Part shown: positions 9,580 through 20,395 of the stretch, one piece after another | Layout: each line of letters starts with the position of its first letter | Numbering within the stretch: position 1 is the stretch's first letter | Made by a program: the position numbers and the translations under genes | The notes under the pieces: model-generated | The model's database searches: none | What the model saw: only the letters and a program-made list of their open reading frames with translations | Told to the model about the DNA's origin: nothing | Assembly: GCA_002699025.1 (NCBI GenBank) | Contig: PABA01000002.1 | Location: 49,812 to 113,811 of the forward strand | Origin: Sandaracinus sp. | Lineage (GTDB): Bacteria > Myxococcota_A > Polyangia > Polyangiales > Houyiibacteriaceae | Reading direction: 5' to 3' | Length of the DNA stretch: 64,000 bases

Positions 9580-9611
9580 TTCGGGGCCCGGGCGTTACAG
9601 CGGGCCCCGAA
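9580..9611. terminator. GC-rich inverted repeat between ompH and tolC
   Basis: Perfect 10-bp inverted repeat TTCGGGGCCC / GGGCCCCGAA with a 12-nt loop. No T-tract follows on either strand, so termination is inferred only from position (just after ompH and just before the tolC promoter). Confidence 0.35.
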
Positions 9612-9614
9612 CGC

Positions 9615-9650
9615 GAGACGCCGCCGTCGGCGGACCGGCGGCGGCGTCTC
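9615..9650 (-). terminator. strong GC-rich hairpin downstream of ompH
   Basis: Perfect 12-bp stem GAGACGCCGCCG / CGGCGGCGTCTC with a 12-nt loop, 36 bp after the ompH stop on the minus strand. It lacks a U-run, as many hairpins in GC-rich genomes do. It may stop or protect the ompH transcript. Confidence 0.45.
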
Positions 9651-9686
9651 GGAGCGACGGAGCGTTCCGCTCGGGCGGCGGAGCGT

Positions 9687-10250
9687 TCAGCGTCGCTTGG
9701 AGCGCATGGACGACATGCTGCTCGAGCCGCCGCGCTCCTGGTTGTACTGCTGGATGACCTGGTCCGTCAGGTCGAGGTTGCCGGGCACCCAGACCACGCC
9801 GCCCTCGTTGGCCTCCACGATGAGCGTGTAGCCCTCGCGCTGGCCGATGCGCCGGAGGATCTCCTGCATCCGCTCGAGGATGCTCTTGGTGAGCTGGGCC
9901 TCCTTCGCGGCCAGCTCGCGCTGGTACTCCACGTAGGTCGACTGCAGCTCGATGAACGCCTTCTGGTACTCCTCGAGCCGGGCCTCGAGGGCCTCGCGGC
10001 TGAGGACGTTCTTCTGGCGCTCGATGTCCTCCTTCATCTTCTTCAGCTTCTCCTGCGCCGCGTCGAGGCTCTTCTGCCGACGGCGGAACAGGCGCTTGAG
10101 GCGAGCCTTCGCGCGGCGACCGTCTTCGGTCTCGTTCATGGCGCGCTGCAGGTCGACCACGGCGATGCGGGACTGGGCGTAGAGGCTCGGCGCGATGCTC
10201 GAGAGGAGCACGGCGGCGAGGAGGGTGATGGCGTGGCGCTGGAGGCTCAT
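9687..10250 (-). CDS. skp: OmpH/Skp family periplasmic chaperone
   Basis: 187 residues beginning at the ATG before a signal peptide (LLAAVLLSSIAPSLYAQS). The mature N-terminus RIAVVDLQRAMNETEDG is the canonical Skp start, followed by two long charged helices (residues about 45-125, tentacles), and a C-terminal strand region (GYTLIVEANEGGVVWV). Skp holds unfolded outer-membrane proteins on their way to the BAM complex. It follows bamA by about 120 bp, the usual bamA-skp pairing, but has its own well-formed promoter. The C-terminus has an extra Ser/Met/Arg-rich tail. Confidence 0.92.
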   Translation of the reverse strand: MSLQRHAITLLAAVLLSSIAPSLYAQSRIAVVDLQRAMNETEDGRRAKARLKRLFRRRQKSLDAAQEKLKKMKEDIERQKNVLSREALEARLEEYQKAFIELQSTYVEYQRELAAKEAQLTKSILERMQEILRRIGQREGYTLIVEANEGGVVWVPGNLDLTDQVIQQYNQERGGSSSMSSMRSKRR

Positions 10251-10290
10251 GGGCGTCCTTTTTCGTGCCTTCGAAGAAGCTGGCGGCGGC

Positions 10291-10319
10291 GGAGTAGCTG
10301 TCCCGCTCGCCCGGGTCAA
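10291..10319 (-). promoter_or_regulatory. promoter of skp
   Basis: Minus strand TTGACC, 17-nt spacer, TACTCC, inside the bamA-skp gap. The predicted start leaves a leader of about 34 nt that includes AGGA before the ATG, so skp can be expressed apart from bamA. Confidence 0.5.
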
Positions 10320-10371
10320 GGAGGGGGGGAGGTCCCGGTGCTGGGACGAGGAGCGCTCCCCCGGATTCATT

Positions 10372-13161
10372 TCAGAACGAGTTTCCGATGGTGAACTCGA
10401 AGCGGATCTTGTCTTCCCAGGGCTTCCGGTTGATCGGGATGCCCCACTCGAAGCGGAGCGGGCCGAGCGGCGAGAACCAGCGGAAGCCGAAGCCCCAGGA
10501 GTTGCGGATGCCGCGGATGTCGAAGCCGCAGGGGTCCGTGCTCCGGTCGCCGGTCGTGGTCTCGGGGCCCTGGCAGAGCGCGTTCTCGAGGTTCCAGACG
10601 TTGCCGCCGTCCGTGAAGAGGACAGCACGGATGCCCACGGAGGGGACGATCGGGACCTCGAGCTCGGCCTGGTAGAAGAGCTGCAGGTTGCCGCCGATGG
10701 CCACGCCCTCGGCGATGCCGTTGCCGGCGCGGGGCGGGACCGCGTTCGGGTCCGTGGAGCGCGGGATGGAGACGCGCGGGCCGAGGCTGTTCAGCGGGAA
10801 GCCGCGCACGTTGAAGATGCCGCCGAGGAAGAAGCGCTCGAAGATCGGCACGCCGCGGTTCTGGCGCGAGTTGATGAGGCCGAACTCGGCGTTGACCTTG
10901 AAGATGACCGGCCGCTCGGCGCCGAGGGAGAAGATCTGCCGGTAGTGGCGGACGAAGGCCGTCTGCCGGAAGAAGACCTGGTCCGAGCCGAGGAAGCGGT
11001 CGGCGACCTCGGCCGAGTAGCTCGCGAACCAGCCGTCGCTCGGGAAGAGGCGGTTGTTCCGGTTGTCCCAGGTGAAGGTGAGCCGGAGCGAGCTGGTGAG
11101 GCCCGAGCGGAAGAGGTTGTCGAGGGGGACCCGGCGGAAGATGTTGAAGCCCGCGCCGCCGCCGCCGCTCTGGAAGAAGCCGCCGGTGCGCGCGCTGATG
11201 CGCACGAGCTCGGCGCGGTACTGGAGCGCGACCCGGAGGCGCCGGTCGAAGATGGGATGGCCGAGCGTGAGGCCGCCGCCGGTGCTGTCGCGGTTGAAGT
11301 CGGCGAACTGGCGGATGGTCTTGAAGACGTCGACGCCGAGGCCCCACTGGGTGCCGAGGAACCAGGGCTCGAAGAAGCGGAGCTGGACGAGCTGCCGGAT
11401 GCCCGAGAGCTGGAGCTGCAGCGAGAGGCTCTGGCCGTTGCCGAAGAGGTTCTGCTGCTGGATCTGCGCCGTGAGGATGAACTGCTCGATGGAGCTGAAG
11501 CCGGCGCCGACCTGGAAGGTGCCCGTGGCGCGCTCCTGCACCTCGACGTTGATGACCATCCGGTCCGGCGCCGAGCCGGTCTCCTCGGAGAGATCCGTGC
11601 GCTCGAAGTAGCCGAGGGCCTCGATGCGCCGCTTGGAGCGCTCGACGAGGGTCTGGTCGTAGAGCTCGCCCTCGAGGATGAGCATCTCGCGGCGGATGAC
11701 GCTGTCGCGCGTCTTGGTGTTGCCGCGGATGTTGATGCGCTCGATGCGCACGGGCGGGCCGCGGACGATCGACACGGTGATGTCGACGATGCGCCGCTCG
11801 CTGTCGAGGTTCGTCTCCGGGCCCACCTCGACCCGGGCGTAGCCCTCGTCGCGGTAGGTGCGCGTGATCTCCTGGAGGCCGAGGGCGATCTGCGTGCGGC
11901 TGAACCAGTCGCCGCTCTCGAGGTCGATGGCGTCGCGGAGATCGGACTCGAGGGGCTCGACCTCGGCGCCGTCGGCGTTGACCTCCCGCACGCGGAGGCG
12001 ACCGACGCGGAAGCGCGGTCCCTCGTCGATGGGGATGGTGATGTCGATGTGCTCGCGATCGGCCGTGAGCTCGATGCGCGGGACGCCGACGCTCATCGCG
12101 AGGTAGCCCTGGTCGTAGTACCAGGCCTGCAGGCGCGTGACGTCGTCGTCGAAGGCGTCCGAGTCGTAGTGGTCGTCGTCCGAGATGAAGGAGAAGAAGC
12201 CCTCCTCGGACGTCTGCATGATCGCGTTCAGGTCGTCGGCGGGGATGTTCCGGTTGCCGACGAAGCGGATGCGGCGGACGGAGACCTCGGCGCCCTCCTC
12301 GATGGAGAAGCGGACCTCGATCTCGTTGTTGTCGTTCTGGATCCGGCGGATCTCGTACTCGACGCGGGCGAGGAAGAAGCCCTCCTCGGCGTAGAGGTCC
12401 CGGATCTTCGTGACCTGCCGGCGGACGTCCGGGACCGAGAGGATGGCGCCCTCGCGGAGGGTGATCTTCTCGTCGATGTCCTCGTCCTCGACCTCGTCGT
12501 TGCCGTCGAAGACGATGCGGCCGATGGCCGGGCGCTCGCGCACCCGGACGATCATCTCGACCTCGTTGCCGACGCGCTCGGCCTCGATGACGAGGTCGTC
12601 GAAGAAGCCCATCTCCCAGAGGGCGCGGGCGTCGCGGGCGACCTCGTCGTCGGTGCAGGGGAGGCCGCGGCGCAGACGCATGGTGGCGCGGACGTCCTCC
12701 GGGTCGACGCGGCGGGCGCCCTCGACGCGGATGCGGCGGATCATGCGGCCGTGGCAGAGGGGGCGCGGGACGCGGGGGCGCTGGGTCTGGGGGGCGTAGG
12801 GGTCGCCGGCGGGCGGAGGCTCGGGCTCGGCGTCCTCGCCCTCGAGGTCTTCCTCGTCGTCCCAGTCCTCGTCGTCGCCCTCGAGGTCGTCGTCGCCGTC
12901 GTCGTTGCCTTCGAGGTCTTCGTCCTCGTCCTCGTCCTCGCCCCAGTTCTCGTCGCCGCCGTCCTCGTCGTCGCCGCCGAGCTCTTCCTCGTCCGGCTCG
13001 GCTTCGCCCTCGGCGGGGGCCTCCTCCCCCTCGGGGGGCGCGGGCTCCGGGGGGCTCTCGCCGCCGGTCTGCGCCGACGCCACCGAGGCGACGAGCGCGC
13101 CGAGCGCGATGAGCACGAAAAACCGGGTCGGAGACCCGGCAGGTCGGGAAAAGCGAGGCAT
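10372..13161 (-). CDS. bamA: outer membrane protein assembly factor BamA
   Basis: 929 residues from the ATG before a signal peptide (residues 1-30). After it comes an unusual highly acidic low-complexity linker (about 43-113, mostly Asp/Glu/Gly), then five POTRA domains (about 140-560) and the 16-stranded Omp85 barrel ending in Phe. The conserved VRGF motif of the L6 loop is at 785-788. BamA is the central outer-membrane insertase. Typical proteobacterial BamA is about 750-850 residues; the excess here is mostly the acidic linker. It sits between lolD and skp, and its promoter overlaps the lolD stop codon. Upstream in-frame codons (to 13212) are excluded because they fall in the promoter. Confidence 0.96.
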   Translation of the reverse strand: MPRFSRPAGSPTRFFVLIALGALVASVASAQTGGESPPEPAPPEGEEAPAEGEAEPDEEELGGDDEDGGDENWGEDEDEDEDLEGNDDGDDDLEGDDEDWDDEEDLEGEDAEPEPPPAGDPYAPQTQRPRVPRPLCHGRMIRRIRVEGARRVDPEDVRATMRLRRGLPCTDDEVARDARALWEMGFFDDLVIEAERVGNEVEMIVRVRERPAIGRIVFDGNDEVEDEDIDEKITLREGAILSVPDVRRQVTKIRDLYAEEGFFLARVEYEIRRIQNDNNEIEVRFSIEEGAEVSVRRIRFVGNRNIPADDLNAIMQTSEEGFFSFISDDDHYDSDAFDDDVTRLQAWYYDQGYLAMSVGVPRIELTADREHIDITIPIDEGPRFRVGRLRVREVNADGAEVEPLESDLRDAIDLESGDWFSRTQIALGLQEITRTYRDEGYARVEVGPETNLDSERRIVDITVSIVRGPPVRIERINIRGNTKTRDSVIRREMLILEGELYDQTLVERSKRRIEALGYFERTDLSEETGSAPDRMVINVEVQERATGTFQVGAGFSSIEQFILTAQIQQQNLFGNGQSLSLQLQLSGIRQLVQLRFFEPWFLGTQWGLGVDVFKTIRQFADFNRDSTGGGLTLGHPIFDRRLRVALQYRAELVRISARTGGFFQSGGGGAGFNIFRRVPLDNLFRSGLTSSLRLTFTWDNRNNRLFPSDGWFASYSAEVADRFLGSDQVFFRQTAFVRHYRQIFSLGAERPVIFKVNAEFGLINSRQNRGVPIFERFFLGGIFNVRGFPLNSLGPRVSIPRSTDPNAVPPRAGNGIAEGVAIGGNLQLFYQAELEVPIVPSVGIRAVLFTDGGNVWNLENALCQGPETTTGDRSTDPCGFDIRGIRNSWGFGFRWFSPLGPLRFEWGIPINRKPWEDKIRFEFTIGNSF

Positions 13162-13183
13162 TCGGGCAGGGGGACGTCGCGCG

Positions 13184-13212
13184 GCTATACTCGTGGCCCT
13201 GGATCGGGTCAA
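13184..13212 (-). promoter_or_regulatory. promoter of bamA
   Basis: Minus strand TTGACC, 17-nt spacer, TATAGC, the best -10 match in the window. The -35 hexamer covers the lolD stop codon. The leader to the bamA ATG would be about 16 nt. Confidence 0.55.
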
Positions 13213-14120
13213 GCGTTGGAGGAGGGGGTTTCAGCCCCCGATTCGCCGCCCTCGTCGGACGATTCCGCGCCCCGCGGCGCGGCCTCCCCGGGCGCCTCCC
13301 CCTCGCTCTCGCTCCCCGAACGCGCTTCGGCCGCGTCTTGTTCGGCCTCGGCCGGCGCGCTGGGCGAATTCGCCTCGCCGCCGCCCGCCATGCGGGCGAT
13401 CTCCTTGCGCTCGTCGGACTCGATGACGCCGTCCCGCATGGCCACGACGCGCGGCATGCGCGCGGCCATGGCGAGGCTGTGGGTGACGAGGAGGAAGGTC
13501 GTGCCGCGCTTCTCGTTCAGCTCGAAGAAGAGCTGGTGCACGGACTCGCTCGTCTTCGTGTCGAGGTTGCCCGTGGGCTCGTCCGCGAGGATCAGCGCGG
13601 GCTCCATGACGAGGGCGCGGGCGAGGGCCACGCGCTGCTGCTCGCCGCCGCTGAGCTCGCCGGGGCGGTGGGCGAGCCGGTGGGCGAGGCCGACCTCCTC
13701 GAGGAGCGCGCGGGCGCGGCTTCGGAGCTTCGCCCGGTCCATGCCCTGGATGAGCCCGGGCATCATGACGTTCTCGAGCGCGTCGAACTCGGGCATGAGG
13801 TGGTGGAACTGGAAGACGAAGCCGATCGTCCGGTTCCGGAAGCGGGCCAGCTCGCTGCTCGAGAGCTTGGTGACGTCCCGCCCCTCGTACTCGATGCTCC
13901 CGCTCGTCGGCAGGTCGAGCGTGCCGAGGATGTGCAGGAGCGTGCTCTTGCCCGTGCCCGAGGGGCCGACGCAGCAGACCATCTCGCCGCGCGCGATCTC
14001 GAGGTCGACGCCCTTGAGGACCTCGACGGTCTTGCCCTCGTGCATGAAGGTCTTCTTCACGGCGCGGGCGCGGACGAGCGTGTCGGAGTCGGGCATGGCG
14101 TTCGGTTCGAGGGGGCTCAT
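13209..14120 (-). CDS. lolD: lipoprotein-releasing ABC transporter ATP-binding protein LolD
   Basis: 303 residues. The ATG overlaps the stop of the permease gene (ATGA), supporting coupling; a second ATG 24 bp downstream is possible. Walker A is GPSGTGKST, the signature is [15 protein letters not shown], Walker B is [13 protein letters not shown] and the switch His is in LVTHS, with the LolD-type [15 protein letters not shown] segment. LolD energises extraction of lipoproteins from the inner membrane by LolCE for delivery to LolA. The last 65 or so residues are an acidic Ser/Ala/Glu/Gly tail absent from the standard family length (about 230). Confidence 0.93.
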   Translation of the reverse strand: MSPLEPNAMPDSDTLVRARAVKKTFMHEGKTVEVLKGVDLEIARGEMVCCVGPSGTGKSTLLHILGTLDLPTSGSIEYEGRDVTKLSSSELARFRNRTIGFVFQFHHLMPEFDALENVMMPGLIQGMDRAKLRSRARALLEEVGLAHRLAHRPGELSGGEQQRVALARALVMEPALILADEPTGNLDTKTSESVHQLFFELNEKRGTTFLLVTHSLAMAARMPRVVAMRDGVIESDERKEIARMAGGGEANSPSAPAEAEQDAAEARSGSESEGEAPGEAAPRGAESSDEGGESGAETPSSNA

Positions 14121-16417
14121 TGCCAGCGGAGCGCGTCCACCGGGCGGGTGCGGCTCGCGAGGACGGCGGGGAAGATCGTGGCGACCACGCAGATGCCGAG
14201 GGCGACGGCGCCGACGAGGACGAACTCGGTCGGGTCGACGTGCACGGGCAGGCGGTCGATGTAGTAGACCTCCGGGTTCAGCCGGAAGCCGAAGTGCTCG
14301 AAGACGAAGGTCACGAGGTAGCCGAGGCCGAGGCCGATGGCGGCCCCATAGAGGCCGATCAGCAGCCCCTCGAGCATGAAGATCTGGACGACGGCGCGGC
14401 GCGTCGTGCCCATGGCGAAGAGGATGCCGACCTCGCGGCTCTTCTCCTGGACCATGAGCGTGAGCGTGCCGAAGACGCAGAAGCCGGCGATGAGGATCGC
14501 GATGCCGAGCGTGATGAACATCGCGAGCTTCTCGAGCTCGAGGGCGCCGAAGAGGCCCTGGTTGAGCTCCTGCCAGTCGCGGACGCGGAGCGAGTCGCGG
14601 CCGATGGCCTCGCGCACGTGGCCGGCGATCTCCGGGGCCCGGTCGACGTCGCCGACCTTCACCTCGATGCCGCTGATGGCGCCGCCGGTGGAGAGGAAGG
14701 CCTGGGCCCGCTCGAGCTGCACGTAGACGAGCTTCATGTCGTACTCGTACATGCCGCTGTAGAAGACGCCGGCGACGCGGAAGCGGCGCGACTTCGGCAT
14801 GGGGCCGGCCGGGCCGAGCTCGCCGAGGGGGGAGACGACGTCGACCTCGTCGCCGAGGAAGACGCGGAGCGTGCGGGCGAGCTCCTTGCCGAGGATGATC
14901 CCCGGGAGCACCTCCCGGTCGTCGTCCACGGGGGCGGGGGGCGCGCGGAGGAAGTCGTCGAGCTCGTTCGCGGGCGCGTCGTCGGGCTCGTTCGCGGGCG
15001 CCTGGAGCTCGCGCTCGATCTCCCGGACCAGGCTGCCGTCGCCGTCCGCGTCCTCGCCCGGGCGGACCTCGAGCGGGAGGATGGTGCGGCGCTGCTCGGC
15101 GGGGATGTCGAGGAGGCGCTCGGGGTGGACGAGGTAGTCGAGCTCGCCGCGCGTGAGGTTCTGCTCGAGGTCCGTGACGGCGCCGATGCTGGCCGGGTCC
15201 ACGCCGCGGAGGACGGCCGTCGACATGTTCGTCGCCGAGGTGATCATCACGTCGCCCTCGACGTAGGGCGTGGCGGCGACGACGCCCTCGGCGCCGCGGA
15301 CGGCGGAGAGGGTCGGGTCCCAGCCCTCGAAGGTGCCGCCCTCGCGGTCGACGACGACGTGGGCGTGGTTGCCGAGGATCTTCTGCTTCAGGTCCTGGCG
15401 GAAGCCGCCCATGACGCTGAGGACGCCGACGAGCATGCAGGTGGAGACGGCGACGGCGCCGATGCTCAGGCCGCCGATGGCCGCGAGGAAGCCGCTCTTC
15501 TTGGCGCGGAGGTGGCGGGCGGCGACGAGCGGGCGGAAGCCGGCCGTCTCGATGCCCATCATGAACACCGGGAGGAGCCGCACGAAGACGCGCGTGGCGA
15601 AGACGGCCGTGAATCCGAGCCGCGTGCCGGGATCGATCAGATCCTCGAGCGCGTCCGTCGCCGGCTGCATGGGCAGCGCGAAGAGGGACCAGAAGAAGGC
15701 GAGCGTCGCGAGGATGTCGAAGACGATCCAGAAGACGAAGCGCCCGCGGAGCGGCAGGAGGAACCACAGGCTCGTCAGCGCGATCAGGTCGATGGCCAGG
15801 GCCACCCCCGCGATGACGGCCGTGGCCTGGAAGACCTCGTTGAGGCGGTCGCTGAGAGAGAGGAGCGACTCGTCGAGCTGGTAGGTGAACGCGAAGCCGT
15901 CCGTGACGGACTCCATGGCGCCGAGGGCCAGGAGCAGCAGCGGGGCGTGGACCAGGACCAGCGTGACCAGGTGGATGCCGGCGGAGGCGATGATGCGGCC
16001 GCGGCCGTGGGCGCCGGGTTGGAGCCGGACGCCCCGGCGCAGGGCCGCCACGGAGGCGAAGAGCGCCAGGCCGGTGAAGGCGGCGTAGCCCCCGAGCGGC
16101 GCGGCCGGGGCGCCGCCGGTCGCGAGCCAGGCGACGAGCGGGGCCCAGAGCACGAGGGTCGCGGCGACGGCGCCGATCTGCAGCAGGGCGGCGAGGGCGT
16201 GGAAGGCCGGGAGCGGGCCGACGCGCGTGACCGTCCCGCCGCGCGCGGGCAGGAGCGAGAGCCCGTGGACCACCTCGAGCATGCCCACGGCCACGAAGAG
16301 CCAGGACACCATGACGCGCCCGCCCTCGGACACGACGAAGGAGAAGGCCGCGAGCCCGCCCGCCAGGAGCAGCGCGGCGACGCCGAGGAAGAGGTGCAGG
16401 CGGGCCCGGGCGCGCAT
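14117..16417 (-). CDS. LolC/LolE-type ABC permease with an added N-terminal membrane domain
   Basis: 766 residues from the ATG one base after the lysS stop; an ATG 24 bp upstream inside lysS is the alternative. The C-terminal part (from about residue 300) is a MacB/LolCE-type permease: [18 protein letters not shown] membrane helix, a large periplasmic domain with an acidic Asp-rich insert, and three C-terminal helices with [16 protein letters not shown], the coupling-helix region. Before it are about 300 residues with seven further predicted membrane helices, not part of normal LolC/E (about 400-415). With LolD downstream it should release outer-membrane lipoproteins; a single permease gene implies a homodimer. 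Confidence 0.88.
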   Translation of the reverse strand: MRARARLHLFLGVAALLLAGGLAAFSFVVSEGGRVMVSWLFVAVGMLEVVHGLSLLPARGGTVTRVGPLPAFHALAALLQIGAVAATLVLWAPLVAWLATGGAPAAPLGGYAAFTGLALFASVAALRRGVRLQPGAHGRGRIIASAGIHLVTLVLVHAPLLLLALGAMESVTDGFAFTYQLDESLLSLSDRLNEVFQATAVIAGVALAIDLIALTSLWFLLPLRGRFVFWIVFDILATLAFFWSLFALPMQPATDALEDLIDPGTRLGFTAVFATRVFVRLLPVFMMGIETAGFRPLVAARHLRAKKSGFLAAIGGLSIGAVAVSTCMLVGVLSVMGGFRQDLKQKILGNHAHVVVDREGGTFEGWDPTLSAVRGAEGVVAATPYVEGDVMITSATNMSTAVLRGVDPASIGAVTDLEQNLTRGELDYLVHPERLLDIPAEQRRTILPLEVRPGEDADGDGSLVREIERELQAPANEPDDAPANELDDFLRAPPAPVDDDREVLPGIILGKELARTLRVFLGDEVDVVSPLGELGPAGPMPKSRRFRVAGVFYSGMYEYDMKLVYVQLERAQAFLSTGGAISGIEVKVGDVDRAPEIAGHVREAIGRDSLRVRDWQELNQGLFGALELEKLAMFITLGIAILIAGFCVFGTLTLMVQEKSREVGILFAMGTTRRAVVQIFMLEGLLIGLYGAAIGLGLGYLVTFVFEHFGFRLNPEVYYIDRLPVHVDPTEFVLVGAVALGICVVATIFPAVLASRTRPVDALRWQ

Positions 16418-16418
16418 C

Positions 16419-18095
<1,677 letters not shown>

Positions 18096-18150
18096 GGCGC
18101 GTCCTTCTGGCTGGGGTTGGGGCGGGCGGGTTGAGGCGGGCGGCAGGCGC

Positions 18151-19288
18151 TCAGTTCGCCTGCTTCTTCGCCTGCTCCTGCGCCTTCCGCTGGTCGGCGC
18201 TGAAGAGGAGGTAGCTCTCGATCAGCTCGTCGAGGTCGCCGTCGAGCACCGCGTCGGCGTTGCCGATCTTGGTCTCCGTGCGCTCGTCCTTGACCATCTT
18301 GTAGGGCTGGAGCGTGTAGGTGCGCGCCTGCGAGCCGAAGGCGATCTCCGACTGGTCGCTGAGGAAGGCCTCCTCGAAGGCGGCCTCGCGCTCGCGGCGC
18401 TCCTTCTCGAAGAGCAGGCCCTTGAGCATCTTCATGGCCTGCTCCCGGTTCTGGTGCTGGGAGCGCTCGTTGTCGCAGCGCACGACGAAGCCGGACGGGA
18501 GGTGCGTGATGCGCACGGCGGACTCGGTCCGGTTGACGTGCTGGCCGCCGGCGCCGCCCGAGCGCATGCGGTCGATCTTCAGATCCTCGTCCTTGATCTC
18601 GATCTCGAAGCTGTCGTCGAGGTCCGGCACGACGCTCACGCCGGCGAAGCTGGTCTCGCGGCGGCCGGAGAACTTCGAGATGCGGATGAGGCGGTGGACC
18701 CCGTTCTCGGCGCGGAGGAAGCCGTAGGCGTTCGGGCCCTTCACCAGGAACGACGCGCGCGAGATCCCGACGGGCTCGGCGTCCTGCTTGTCGATCATCT
18801 CGACCTTGAAGCCCTTCGCGTCGCACCAGCGGAGGTACATGCGCAGGAGCATCTCGGCCCAGTCCTGGGCGTCCGCGCCGCCGGCGCCGGAGTTGATCGA
18901 GACGATCGCGTCCTGGTCGTCGTCCGGCTCGAGCATGCGCTGGAGCTCGAGCTCGCGGACGCCGGCCTCGAGCTCGGGGATCTGCTCGATGAGCTCGGCG
19001 ACCTCGGGGTCGTCCGGGTCCTCGACCAGCTCGAGGATCTCGAGGAGGCCGGTGACGTCGTTGGAGAGCGCCTCGAACTTCTTCACCGTGCCCTCGGCCC
19101 GGGCGCGATCGCGCATGAGCTTCTCGGCGCGCTCGCGATCGTCCCAGAAGCCTTCGCGGACGGAGAGGTTGGTGAGGCGGTCGACCTCGTGCTTCAGGCC
19201 GTCGACGTCAAAGGTACCTCCCCAGCGCGTCGAGGCGCTGAGCGAGGTCCGTGAGCGTGTCGCGGCTCTCACTGATGGAGACGGTCAT
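18151..19288 (-). CDS. prfB: peptide chain release factor 2, expressed by programmed +1 frameshift
   Basis: The gene is complete only if read in two frames: 26 codons from the ATG at 19288 to CTT at 19211, an in-frame TGA at 19210-19208, then a +1 shift to GAC at 19209 and on to the stop at 18151, giving 378 residues. The second part has the GGQ loop ([17 protein letters not shown]) that triggers peptidyl-tRNA hydrolysis and the RF2 fold throughout. RF2 reads UGA and UAA; when it is scarce, ribosomes pause at the UGA and shift, so the gene regulates itself. A GGGAGA ribosome-binding site lies upstream of the ATG and a TTGACA-N17-TACCTG promoter before that. An annotation starting in the second frame would give a wrong N-terminus. 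Confidence 0.97.
19208..19223 (-). promoter_or_regulatory. programmed +1 frameshift site of prfB
   Basis: Minus strand GGGGAGG-TAC-CTT-TGA-C: an internal Shine-Dalgarno-like run three bases before the CTT slippery codon and the UGA stop, the same spacing as in the E. coli site. tRNA-Leu slips from CUU to UUU and translation resumes at GAC. Confidence 0.93.
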
Positions 19289-19323
19289 GGTGGTGTTTCT
19301 CCCGAGCGGGGCGCGGGAGGCGT

Positions 19324-19352
19324 CAGGTAGCTCGCCGGCCGCGGGGTGTCAA
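19324..19352 (-). promoter_or_regulatory. promoter of prfB
   Basis: Minus strand TTGACA (perfect -35), 17-nt spacer, TACCTG, leading to a leader of about 28 nt before the ATG at 19288. Confidence 0.5.
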
Positions 19353-19537
19353 CGGCGGTGCGGGCCGGATCATTCGCGCGGAGCGCGCGGCGCGGTGGTG
19401 CCGGCGCCGGAGCTGGGAAGCGCTGGGCTCGGGCCGCGGACAGCCGGGCAGTAGCGCTGAGCCGGGAAGCGCCGGGCGGGCAGCGCCGAACCACGGGGAG
19501 GCTCTCGCGGCGCTCGACGGGGTGACGCGCCGGGCGC

Positions 19538-20395
19538 TCAGCGCGGGAGGCGGAGCTCGGCCTGGAGGAGGGCGCCGCCGCGGGTGGGCGTCGCGTAGAC
19601 CTGCCCCTCGAGCTGGCCGGTGGCCACGTCCAGCACGACGAGGGTCGCGCCGAGGGCCACGAGGACCGCGCCCCCGACGTAGAGGCCGAGGGCCGTGGTG
19701 CGCTTGCGCTCCGCGTCCCGGTAGAGCTGCGCCTCGGGCGAGCCCGGCTCGAGGAGCACCGTGTCTCCGCCGCCGCCGCCCGTGAGCATGTCGAGCTCGT
19801 CCAGATCGTCGCGGCCGTTGCCGGCGAGCACCGCGCCGCCCAAGAAGAGGCCGCCACCCGCGAGCGCGCTGACGAGCCCGCCCCAGAGCAGGCCGTGGCT
19901 GCGGGGAGGGGGCTCGGTGCCCGGGGCCCGGTGCTCGGCCACCTCGACCTCCTCGCCGTCCTCGGGCTCGGTCGGCGGCGGAGCGTCGTTCATGAAGGGG
20001 TTCGGCGCGTCGGCGGCCTCCGGCTCGGGGGGCGGGGAGCCGAGGGCCTGCCGGAGCGAGAGGGCCTGGCGGATGTCCGAGGCGCGTTGGGTCGCATGCG
20101 CCCGGTAGCGGCCCGTGTCGTCCTCGGCGGCGCAGCGCTCGTAGGCCCGGGCGGCCTGCTCCTCGTGGCCACCCCAGCGATCGTAGGTGAGGGCGAGGTT
20201 GCAGAGCGTGGCCGCGCGCGGCTCGATCTCGTAGCTGGCGAGGAAGGCGCGCTCGGCGTCCGTGAACTCGCCCTCGCGCAGCGACTCGACGCCGGCGCGG
20301 AAGAGGCTGCGGGCGTCCTCCTGGGCGTGCGTGGGCGTGGGCGTGGCGAGGAGGGCGGCGGCCAAGGCGAGCGCGAGCGGGAGGGCGCGGATCAT
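19538..20395 (-). CDS. exported TPR-like protein with C-terminal membrane segments
   Basis: 285 residues. The ATG overlaps the stop of the upstream kinase gene (ATGA). A signal peptide (LPLALALAAALLATPTPTHA) is followed by a TPR-like helical region (SLFRAGVESLREGEFTDAERAF ... CNLALTYDRWG, residues about 27-95), a Pro/Glu-rich linker, and two hydrophobic segments (about 168-190 and 235-258) separated by a Gly/Asp-rich piece. Such kinase-plus-TPR pairs are common in myxobacterial genomes. It probably acts in the envelope as a partner of the kinase; no enzymatic motif is visible. The gap from its stop to the prfB promoter side (19353-19537) holds nothing I recognise. Confidence 0.7.
   Translation of the reverse strand: MIRALPLALALAAALLATPTPTHAQEDARSLFRAGVESLREGEFTDAERAFLASYEIEPRAATLCNLALTYDRWGGHEEQAARAYERCAAEDDTGRYRAHATQRASDIRQALSLRQALGSPPPEPEAADAPNPFMNDAPPPTEPEDGEEVEVAEHRAPGTEPPPRSHGLLWGGLVSALAGGGLFLGGAVLAGNGRDDLDELDMLTGGGGGDTVLLEPGSPEAQLYRDAERKRTTALGLYVGGAVLVALGATLVVLDVATGQLEGQVYATPTRGGALLQAELRLPR

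Noticed and set aside
10195..14379. Long plus-strand open frame opposite bamA and lolD
   Set aside because: Glu/Ala-rich shadow of the BamA gene; the minus strand has POTRA and Omp85 motifs.
19211..19272. prfB start in the downstream frame at 19272
   Set aside because: Chance open frame; the real start is ATG 19288 followed by the programmed frameshift.
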